In this document: in pieces, positions 33,827-45,800 of the stretch
Numbering within the stretch: position 1 is the first letter of the stretch
How the letters are laid out: the number at the start of each line of letters is the position of its first letter
Assembly (NCBI RefSeq): GCF_000764305.2
Contig: NW_025936293.1
Span: forward strand, 1-64,000
Direction of reading: 5' to 3'
Source of the DNA: Hyalella azteca
Lineage: Eukaryota > Arthropoda > Malacostraca > Amphipoda > Hyalellidae
Length of the DNA stretch: 64,000 nt
Made by a program: the position numbers and the translations under genes
The notes under the pieces: generated by a model
Seen by the model: the letters and a program-made list of their open reading frames with translations, nothing else
The model's database searches: none
Told to the model about the DNA's origin: nothing

Positions 33827-36800
33827 GTTTGTATATTTCTATCATATTGTCATTTATGAAGGCTTGAAAAGCATACCGGTTACCCCTTTTGGACTCAGGG
33901 GTATGATTTTGCACTAGGATAGTGCATATTTGCTATGCAAGTCTATTTGGGATAAGAGATTTTGAAAGTTAGGTACCTAATATACTACCTGCTATAGTTA
34001 TAGGGTTAAATGAGCTTGGCATTTTCTATCAAAAGTTTACTTACTATGATTTACAAACTAGGTATACCTACATTTGAAACATAGTTGGTATAGGTGCAAA
34101 AGATATTCATGTCATTAGTCTGATGATAATATTATATACAGAAAACCTGCCTGCACTACGTAATCTTTATAATATTAAACCATTTTATTTCAGATTCAAA
34201 CTGGATGAAAATGTTGGTGTTAACACACCAAATTCACAAGCTGAATGGATGTCCAGTGTCATCAAAGTCAGCACTGGACTAGAGAAGTTTCGTTGGAAGT
34301 GCCGCCTTTGTAGCTTGACATTTTCCAGGGAAAAGGCTTATGTTAATCATTACTTCTTGCAAGTAAGTAAATCCATTTTTTTCCAAGTCAATTTTATCCA
34401 TTTGCAGTCCATTGTAAAACAATTAATTCATTGTTGTCTAAGCAATTTTTAAAGTTGGTTGTGTTTTGGCAGACATTTTCATATTTAACTGTCACATTTA
34501 AATTATAAAATATGTAGGAAATGTAGTCATACATAAGATATGATGTTTTTGATATGATATCTTCTGTTCAAATTTTGTTTCATCCCAGTGGAGATTTCAT
34601 CTTGACAATGTTTGTGTGATGTGTGTATTAAGTTATCTTGCAATTGTTCATTGGATTCATATATGGGTTTGTAATGAATGTTGGGGATTTAAAATGGTGT
34701 GTACATTTAGCTACTTAGTTCAATAGCTTCCTTTTTGTTAGTGTGACAATTCTAATATGGGCATTATCTTTTTAATATGAGTAGCTGCACTCTTTTATTA
34801 GAATATTTGTTTTATTATCCAGCACAAGAAAAATGAAGATCTAGGTTCCAAGAAATTTTTACCTCGACTACCAAAATTTCAAATGAACTTGCCACCATTG
34901 AAAAAGAAATTCAAATTGGAGTTATTGGATCCATGTTTACCTGAAATGACCAAGGAAGTTCCAAAAACAAATGACCATAAACCATTTCATGATCCATCTT
35001 TAGCACCTTCAAGTGATGCATGTAGGGATGTTGAGCAGAACACATTTACTGCTCGCAACAGTCATGCTCAAACAGAAGAGGACTATGTTTTGCCTTATCC
35101 AAATGCTGACCAAATCATCAATGGCAGAGATGACTATGAATTGTCTCATGGGTTTGAGCTTGGAAAAATTCAGATGACTGGCCCTTCATCATCAGATCCT
35201 TTTGTTACTATAACTATGGACGACAGTGGTACTAATGCTCCAGTCTCAAATGAATGCCTGGTTGTGGAGCCTCGCCAAACTGCTTCAAAATTCTCTGGAA
35301 GCCAAAGCAGCAAAATCAAAGCCTCAGAAGCTATCACTGAAGACCTGACTTGTGAAGAGCTGGAGGATGATGACACAATGTCAGTATATGAAGTGGATGG
35401 AATTGCGTGTCAGCTCTGCTGTCAAACATTCAAGAATGTAAGTAATTTTGTCTTGCATATTGAAGAAATAATTACACTTCGTAATTTTTAGTCCAGAAAT
35501 TATAAAGTGCAAAATGAATAAGACCATTAAATATTTAACCTACCATATATTTGAAATATCTGAAAAATATCTGTGGTCAGTTGAAAAATTAAATACTAAG
35601 CCTCTACATGTACTTGGGCAGCAATGTACAATGATTACAAAGTCAGTTCTACGCATTTTGATAGGGCCCAGGACTGTAGTTGCTTTCATATATTGCATCC
35701 TGCAGATGTCTGCCTTATATTGCTAATTAATTCTAAGCTTGTGTCCATAGTTAAGAGATTTATTTTGACAATTAGCCACAAACACTGACAAATGTTGAGT
35801 GGAGCAATCTATTGATATATTCTCAGCAATAATTGAAGATCAGCAGCAACATCTCTTGGTGTTGTTCCTTATGGTGTTCTTATGGGGAATAAATAAATCA
35901 TTACTTTGCTCTAATAGTTAGTGGTAGGAAATATTGTAATGTTTATCTCTTCAGGCTTTTTCTCTTATTTGCCAGAAGACCAACAGTTTAAAAGAATGGT
36001 TATCAGAGCCTAAGTAGTATCTTCAAAAATACAAAGAGCTGTTACATACAAAAATTTTATTTCCCGCAGACTCGTAACCTACAGCAACACGTGAACATTG
36101 TGCATGCTGGCAGTCGCTCATTTGTTTGTGGCTTCAGCGGCTGCGGCCAGGCTTTCAAAACTAAAGGCTCCTTAACCCGGCACCATCGCAGACACACTGG
36201 TAGCTTACCCGTTCCTAATGACCTCTTATTTTAAGGTTGAAATTCTTGTATAATTTATTGATACATTGTTTGTGTTTCTCATTTCTCTCAGGTTTATTGA
36301 TTTTATTTTTATAATTTACGTGATTTTATGCTATTTAAAATTGTATTTTTTTAGTGAGGGAGGAAAGGGTTCTTTTTCCTTCTGAATTGGATATTGTGCA
36401 GTTAATTTCGAATCAGCCCTCACAAATTAACCAATTTTTTATTGACAATAAATCTATTGATCAGGGCCTATACTTTCAAAAAAAGTTAGGAGATCGTAAG
36501 TTCATCAGCCAATCATTGACGGCCCTTCAAGCAAAATCCACCAGTCACAGACAATGAAATAGAACTTAAGTACTTACGTTCACTTAGCGAGTTTTGAAAG
36601 TAAGGCCCCAGGCCTTTAGAATAGCATGGCCGGGAGCCAATGTAGCTTAGATATCATGGCCGCTGGGAACTGCGTTGTTAAACACAACACTGCCCTTAGG
36701 TCACAATCATACCCTCTGTTAATCTTACTTAATGACCGCTATGGTCACGAGCATCTGTCACCTTTCTAACAGCCATGCCATGGTGGTAAACAACAAGAGC

Positions 36801-39800
36801 TTTTTGCTGACCTTCCCTATGTAGTCCTATAAGTAGACCAGTAAGTATTATGGATACCAGCATGATCATGCATAAAATATTCAGTATATTCTTAAAGCTG
36901 ATCCGTAAATTAAATAAATATGAACTGGCAATTAGAAGGTATAATGTTTGCCTTAATGCGCCTTGGTCAGGCGAGCGACCGTTCGTGTGCAGCGTGTGCG
37001 GCAGGAGCTTCAGGGAGTCCGGCACCCTGAGACGCCATCTGCTGGCGCGCGTGTCGTGCGCTCTTAAGTCCGACGCGGCGCTGGTCAGATATAAGGCAGA
37101 TCTGCCTCTGTACGATAACAAGGTGAGCTGTAGTGATAACAAGATCAGTTGTAGTGATAACAAGGTCAGCTGTAGTGATAACAAGGTCAGTTGTAGTGAT
37201 AACGAGGTCAGTTGTAGTGATAACGAGGTCAGCTGTAGCGATAACGATGTCAATTGTAGGTAGTGATAACAAGGTCCGTTGTTATCTACTCATGCACCTA
37301 AAAGACGTAGCTGTATGAATCACGCCCACTCATTTCACATAATAAGCAATTTAAACTTGAATGGTTTCTTACGAGATAATTTTATATATTTTTTGTGTTA
37401 TATTGGTTATCATCGATTATTTTCCAGGCATCTGTTGTGAAATTCTTGAAGAAAGAAGAGTTTCTCGCTAAAGAAGATTCTCGTGGCGACGCTCAAGCCA
37501 ATAAATCAACCACTAGTGACGAGTCTCAAGCGTGTGTGAGGAACACTCAGTCAAAGATCGTCTTAGAGGAGAGGCAGCGCCACGATTCTGCAAAAATTAA
37601 CTTCAAGAATACTCCTCTCAAGTCACTTCGCCATTGCCAAATTCATGACCCTATTTCTCCGGATAATAATATTCAGAATGGAGTTTCCTCAGATTTTGGA
37701 ACCCAAACGAAAGTTTTGACTGATAACAACTCTACTACTCGCACGACCGAGTATACTGGTGACAAAAGTAGTAATTTTGCTGTTTCCTCAGACTGTGTTT
37801 CCAGCACGAATGTTTCATCTGAAAACAACTGTACCATCACGCTAGATTCCAATGACCGCGGTTCACATACGACAGTTTATTCAGGGAAGAAGAGTGCCAA
37901 CACGGCGGCTTCATCTGGTCTGAGTTTACCTACATCAGTTTCCCTTGAATGCATTCTTTCAGGCGCCAATGACTTATCGATCTCTAATGATCAAGTGGCA
38001 AATGTTTCAGCTTTCAATGGTAATGCCAACGAAGTCTTAGTTCCCACGGATTTAATTTCCAGTTTGATGACTTCTGCTGACCACATTCACCGCTCTATAA
38101 TTTCCGCTGATGACATTACAGATGTTGCAGTATCCTCGAGATCCTCATGTATGGCCGATCAAAATGATCACATTTATGAGGACAGAACATCGAGTGACCC
38201 TGCCGTCCAGACTAACGTAGCTAAACAACTCAACGCTGCCGATAAGCCCGAAGAAACTGAACGCAGCACCACTTCAGTCTGCAAAATTTCCGCCAAATAC
38301 AATATTGAGTCCAAAAAAAGTCTCACATCTGTATTCACTTCTGAAAAACATTCATCAGGCGAAAGCATTGGGGAAGGTTCTAATTTAGTTAAAAATGCCA
38401 ATTCTAAAATCAAGCAAGGATTTGGTATCGATGAAAGGCTTTCTCAAGACCCAAGTGCTCTGAATACTGACACTCAGTTTACAGCGGGGGTCGAAGAATC
38501 TTCACCTGTCTCTAATTTGTCTGCTGACGGCTTGCATTACCGGGCGGCCAACAGTTCTCCTTTCAGGATGACACCTGGTGAGTGCTTGTACTTCTGCATG
38601 CTTTTCTGTTGAACAAATCTGCTTTAAATTCAGTCGAAAAAATTACTTTAGTTCTTCTAAACTAGTATCTGGAACCCGGGACATAATTCATGGATAGGCA
38701 TGGAAACAGTTTTTTTATTGTAGGTATTTCTATGAATTTAAATAGCCAGCACTAGTGTTGCTTCGATCGTTAATGCCAATAAGAGGGTGTATTTATTATT
38801 GTATTTATTATTTACTTCCTCGTTTAATGTGTGATTGTGGTTGATTATCTTGCTTCTCAGTCTCAGTGATTTTTTTACCGCCTCAAGTGATGTGAGTTTT
38901 TTCCAAATCCCCCTTATTTTACGTCAATGCATGAATAAGATTTGTTTTAATTCTGAGATACAAATGATTTATCTTGCTTATTACTTGAAGATGAATTTGC
39001 ACATGATTCCAGTGTCCTGACTTTTGCTATTGTCGTTACTTCTATATAGGCTATTCATTTGAATTCATTCCTACGTTGCACTCAGGTCGGATAATCAAAC
39101 TTGAGAGAGAAGCTTTGCCCCAGAAAAGCACCGACAGGAGGCAAGCGTCAGGAGTGTCCGTGGATCAGCTAAGAGCAACAGAGCAGCAGCGGCGCGAGGA
39201 AGCTCTCGCTGACACACAGTGTCTGGACGCTGTGTGCATCAAGCAGGAGGCTGGACTAAAAATGTTGTGCAAGAGAGAGGTGAGAGGAAAGTAGACCTGT
39301 AATGCAGAGCTTCAGAGAAGGTGGAGGAATTTCTCGGTGTAAATTAAAACCTAAGTATTGCTCAAAACGAGGTTTGTTATGACAGAAACAGGACGTGATT
39401 CATGATTCATCATGGGCGTGTAGTACCATCTGTCCCGCTTGTTTACCCTAAATTCTAGTTAAATTATCTATTCGATATCTGTAATAATCTTCTTTAGTCG
39501 AGTACAATGCTTGGCCTCGGTAAAACCAGCATAATTTTCCCAGTACAAATTGCATCAGATGCAGTAAATAACCCCATGTGATCGCTGAAGTCAGACAGAA
39601 GCATTTCATGCTTTTTTGATTAAAAGGTATACGTTATTATTTAACTGGATTCACGTTGTTATCGTTTTCAGTACATTCACATAACTCACGTTGTATGCAG
39701 ATCAGAGGTTTTGGTGTCATGACCAGCGTTTTCTCGAGCTCTGCAACTGAATGTGCGATACAATTCTATACATGGGCATCCAAAATAAGTAACATTCCTA

Positions 39801-42800
39801 ATTTACAGTTACAGGAAACTGAGGAGACTCGTGCCTCGGATGGAGAAGAGGACTACATTCGCAGTCCTTCCGTCCCTCCTTCGCCCTCCTCTGTCTCTTC
39901 CTACAACCCAAGTCTGGTGGATGTGCCGCTGTGGAATCCACCTGAAGATCATCATCTTTCTCTTGGCTTCGACCATGACAACGGAAACGAGTCATGCGAT
40001 TTCGGTTCCAAGGACCCGTGGACTTTTACCAATCATTATAGTAATTTTGAAAATAGATCTTGGGGTGTCGTTAATGAAGCTCAACGACACGTAACTGTTA
40101 CAGATGACGTCGATGTCACAACATCCAAAAACGGCCTCTCGAATTCTAGTTGTGTTGTGGCTAACGCAGTGAAAGTTTGTGACTTTGGCAGTGCGTTGCG
40201 CATGGAGGAAAGAGGTGCAAGTTCTTTTCAAGTTCTATCAGAGTCTGGAGATGCGAATTCTGTGCACATGGTGGCAGCAAGTTCCAGTTCTTTGCGCCTT
40301 AAAGAGAGCGCTGTAAGCCCTTCCTGCAACCAAACTGGCAGTGCAAGTTCTTCGCTACGACGGTCTGTGAGCTCAGGATCTGCTGAAGACTGTGAACTCG
40401 AGTCTCGCGATGAATACTTCCATGCCAGCGACCTCAACTCGAAACTTCAGAGTAAGTGGAATTATTTTAAGCTTATAACCTATGTGTGTATCAAGTCGGG
40501 TTTCTTTGTATTGATATTTGTAGTGCCTGCATGATTAAAGTCATACTTTTAAAAGAAGGCTGCTTTTATTTAGCTCTCGTATAATTGTGTCATTACAGTG
40601 CATGAAGAACGACTGGAGTCAAATATGGCACACATTAAAAAATATACTTGGAAAACTACCTATGTCATTATTAAGAACTCAGAATTCACTCAACATTCCT
40701 GCTGTTCGCAAATCCCTGCGGTCGAGTATTATCCGGCATTCTTGACTTTCTTAACTTTTGCGTCTTTAACTTTCAACTGCAATAAATAATTAAGGAAATT
40801 TATTAGTTTTCTCGTGAAATACGCTCTACATATGTGAAGATCTGCTGAATTTCATGTCATTCACTACATATGTCATTCGATGATGACTTCAGTCTCATAA
40901 ATTGTCGTTAGCTCACAATACAGCAACTTTTCAATCCCTATTTGGGCGTTGGTTTCATTCATTCACAGTTGGTTTCATTTAAGTATACAGTAGTACTCGC
41001 TACTGACTCGCTACGGTACTCTCTACTGAAATACGGTAATAATTATTAAATAAGTTAGAAAAAACAATGATTGAATTTAGTTTTGTTGAATTGTTCATTT
41101 GAATTAAGGTAATTCTTAATGAGTGCGTGTCATTTTACACATAATTCAATGCTTTCACTTAGGGAGGCTTGGCGGCTCGCAGAATAGAGACGTGAAGCCG
41201 AGGTTAACCTTGGATGTTGATGTCAAACCCCGTCTTGTTTACGTCACCCCTGACATCAAACCCCGAGCTCTGTTGTCAACTCCTGGTCCAGGCAGCACTA
41301 CCAGGAACGCCTCCTGTAGCGCTGACAACTCCGAGAAGTTTCCCAATCCTAACAGCAATAATAATGCAGCTTTCAGCAAAAACAATGGAACTTGCATGAA
41401 AACTCTGGAAATTTCTGGCACCAATGAACTAGAAGCAACAACAAGCAAAGCTTGTCAACCCTTGACTTCCGTTAACGATACCAACACAAAAGTATTAACA
41501 AACGCTCAGACGGCGGACTATAACGCACAGACGTTGAACCTAAGCACCCAGGCGGCAGGCGTGAGCGCGCAGGCGATGGAACTGAGCGCGCAGACGGACG
41601 ATGGGAACGCACAGACGACCGCCTCTAACAACACCGCCAGTCAGGGCGAGGAGGCGTTCGTGTGCGTGTACAAGTGCGTGCACTGCGAGGAGTGCTTCGA
41701 GACACGCTCAGCCCTCATGAAGCACCTCTTCACGCACGCTGGTGAGTGCGGTCACTACGTAGTTGTTTTCTCTCGTAAATTTGGGCCAGAAATTCTTACA
41801 AAAATGAAACCGAATCCTCAATTGTATTCCCTTAATATTGTGATTTTCCTACTGATGTAGTCTCAAATTACAAGGGTTTTATATTAGAATTACTACATTA
41901 AAACGGTTAATTTATCTGTTGACGAAGGAGAACTTTCTGTCTACTGACGGTGTATCTTTGAATTTAAATGACGATGTCTCAGCATATGAAACGTTCAGCT
42001 TTAAATGTCGCATTAGCATCACTGGGCGTGAGCGAACCTAACCTCCCAATCTTATTATGCTGTTTGTAGCGCACTGGATCTGTCTTCTTTATAATATTTC
42101 CCATTTAAATTACCGATACTACACCTATTATGCATAATGATGGACTAATGTGTGTAATTTCTTTTCAAGTCAATATCGCGAAAATTAACATAAAACGTCT
42201 AAAATCGAGGATCGACAGTCGAGATCGCAGTTACTTACTCAACGGTCGTTTAGAGTTAGTAGGCTACTTACACGTGAAATCAACAATAGTTACCTTCTGG
42301 CCCTAATAACTTACTTTCTTATTTCATATGTTTCAGATCTATATGTTACTACCATACATATTATAACAAATTCTGTAAGTTGCTGGATGAGTATAAAATC
42401 TGAAATGCATCGAGCGACTAACCAGAGATTTCATAAGCTTGATTCGAAAGTCGAGTAGTGCGTCCTGTGAAAAGACGACGTTTGCATTGCCAGTAAATTG
42501 ACGTAATTAGTTCTGTATTGTGCAGATGTGCTTGGACAATCCTTCATTACAGCACTTCTCTTTAAATTCACTTCTTGCTATTTGTTTATTGGTCTTATAA
42601 TCGATATTTAACACACTCCTACCAGTCCAATCGATCTGAAATTTTGCACACTCGCGTAAAGTCGTAGACAATGCTTGAATCAATTGATAGAATAAATAAT
42701 TGTAAGAAAAAAAATTTATTTATGTATTAAACAAGGACTACTACACACAGGACATGCATAGCCTATGTCCAGCCTCTGCTAGCAGAGGCGATCGCCTACA

Positions 42801-45800
42801 CTATGAAAATGCTGGTGTTTTAGTGGCATCAACAAATGATATGCCCATAATTGTTTCATACAATAGTATTACAATGTGTGTAGTAGTCCTTGGTCAGAAC
42901 CATAGACTTTTTGCCAGTTTTGAAGTTCAAAATTTTGTACTAAGCAAAGTAGGTACCATTTTCCTGCCTTCATACACTGATAAAAAAAATATTTAAATGG
43001 AGTGNNNNNNNNNNNNNNNNNNNNNNNNNNNNNNNNNNNNNNNNNNNNNNNNNNNNNNNNNNNNNNNNNNNNNNNNNNNNNNNNNNNNNNNNNNNNNNNN
43101 NNNNNNNNNNNNNNNNNNNNNNNNNNNNNNNNNNNNNNNNNNNNNNNNNNNNNNNNNNNNNNNNNNNNNNNNNNNNNNNNNNNNNNNNNNNNNNNNNNNN
43201 NNNNNNNNNNNNNNNNNNNNNNNNNNNNNNNNNNNNNNNNNNNNNNNNNNNNNNNNNNNNNNNNNNNNNNNNNNNNNNNNNNNNNNNNNNNNNNNNNNNN
43301 NNNNNNNNNNNNNNNNNNNNNNNNNNNNNNNNNNNNNNNNNNNNNNNNNNNNNNNNNNNNNNNNNNNNNNNNNNNNNNNNNNNNNNNNNNNNNNNNNNNN
43401 NNNNNNNNNNNNNNNNNNNNNNNNNNNNNNNNNNNNNNNNNNNNNNNNNNNNNNNNNNNNNNNNNNNNNNNNNNNNNNNNNNNNNNNNNNNNNNNNNNNN
43501 NNNNNNNNNNNNNNNNNNNNNNNNNNNNNNNNNNNNNNNNNNNNNNNNNNNNNNNNNNNNNNNNNNNNNNNNNNNNNNNNNNNNNNNNNNNNNNNNNNNN
43601 NNNNNNNNNNNNNNNNNNNNNNNNNNNNNNNNNNNNNNNNNNNNNNNNNNNNNNNNNNNNNNNNNNNNNNNNNNNNNAGGGTGAAGCTTGTGCTGAGAGT
43701 TGAAACTGTGGTGAGGGTTGAAACTGTGGTGAGGGTTGAAACTGTGGTGAGGGCGAAGCTTGTGGTGAGAGTTGAAACTGTGGTGAGAGTTGAAACTGTG
43801 GTAAGAGTGAAGCTTGTGGTGAGAGTTGAAACTGTGGTGAGAGTTGAAACTGTGGAGAGAGTTGAAACTGTGCTGAGGGCGAAGCTTGTGGTGAGGGTTG
43901 AAACTGTGGTGAGGGTTGAAACTGTGGTGAGAGTTGAAACTGTGGTGAGGACGAAGCTTGTGGTGAGAGTTGAAACTGTGGTGAGAGTTGAAACTGTGGT
44001 GAGAGTTGAAACTGTGGTGAAAGTTGAAACTGTGGAGAGAGTTGAAACTGTGCTGAGGGCGAAGCTTGTGGTGAGAGTTGAAACTGTGATGAGAGTGAAG
44101 CTTGTGGTGAGAGTTGAAACTGTGGTGAGAGTTGAAACTGTGGTGAGAGTTGAAACTGTGGTGAGAGTTGAAACTGAGGTGAGGGCGAAGCTTGTGGTGA
44201 GAGTTGAAACTGTGGTGAGGGTTGAAACTGTGGTGAGGATGAAGCTTGTGGTGAGAGTTGAAACTGTGGTGAGAGTTGAAACTGTGCTGAGGGTTGAAAC
44301 TGTGGTGAGGGTGAAGCTTGTGGTGAGAGTTGNTTTCCTTCTGAATTGGATATGGTGCAGTTAATTTCGAATCAGCCCTCACAAATTAACAAATTTTTTA
44401 TTGATGGTAACACTATTGATCAGGGGCCGTATTATCAAAACTTCGTAAGTACGCAAAATCGACTTACGAGAGGCGTAAGTACTGACTTGATGACGTAGCT
44501 CTAGAGGTGGTATTATCAAAACATTTGCGCGGGAAGATAAGTAACGTAACTGTACGCCTGCTCGGAGTTGTCGTAAGTGGAGTTCTGCACAAGTTTAGAG
44601 TGTCTGCTGAAGCGATAGGAAACTATTGATTTACTAGCAAGGAGCAACACCTTGATTTGTGATAGAATTTTGTCATTAATCCGACAGCGCGGATTATACA
44701 CGCATAGAATGATGGCTCTACTTGTGATGGCTCCACTACTTGATCTTGCAACATTTGCACGATCAAAATATGTGATCGTGCTAAACAGTGCTATTGGAAA
44801 AAAATTCAATTCATTCTTTCAAAAAATTTTTCATTCATTTTCAAAAATTCAATTCATTCATTCCTTCTAGTCGGTACTTTATATCTTTGCCAACCATAAT
44901 TTTTAGCTCCGTACACAGATTTCTTCTTCAACTCACGCTGTTAATTAAAAAGAGTTCACAACTATTTTAGAACGACTTTTTCTGGGCCAACAAGGAGCAA
45001 TACCTACTCAATACAGACAGACAGCATTCGATAGTCGATACCATCGAAGGCATCGATTCCCGCCATCGAAGTTCACAGAATGTAAACAAATCCCTAGCCT
45101 CTGATTGGTCAGTTGGCCAGATGGTTTTGATAGTACGCTTTTAGCTAAGTCTTACGTACGAATGTTTTGATAATGCCAAAATTAGGGTATACTTACGTAA
45201 CACGTAACTTTTTTGTCGGAAGTACGAAAAGTTACGAAGTTTTGATAATACGGCCCCTGGCCTTTAGAATAGCATTGCCTGAAGCTTATGTAGTTCATGT
45301 ATCCATAGATATAATGGCTGGTAGGAACTGCGTTGTTAAACACAACATTGCTCCCAGGTCACAGCCATACCACTGTTATTGTTTGTAACTGCCATGCTAA
45401 GGCAGTATCAAAGAGAGTTTTTTCCTGACCTTTTCCCTATTGAGTCCTATAAGTAGACCAGTAAGTATCGTGGATACTAGTACGATCATGCATAAAATAT
45501 TGAGGAAATCCTTAAAGTTGATCTGAGGCCATACTTTCAAAACTCGCTAAGTGAACGTAAGTACTTACGCTCTATTTTCTTGTCTATGATTGGTGGATTT
45601 TGCTCGAAAGGCCGTCAATGATTGGCTGATGAACTTACGGTCTCTTAACTTTTTTTGAAAGTACAGGCCCAGTAAATTAAATCAAGGATGATTTGGCAAT
45701 TAGAAGGTATAATGTTTGCCGTAATGCGCCTTGGTCAGGCGAGCGGCCGTTCGTGTGCAGCGTGTGCGGCAGGAGCTTCAGGGAGTCCGGCACCCTGAGA

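Noticed and set aside
42970..44382. Very long ORFs on both strands around the N gap, with HHSFNS/RVETVV repeats
   Set aside because: They run through Ns and an 18-bp (6-codon) minisatellite, so they stay open by periodicity, not selection.
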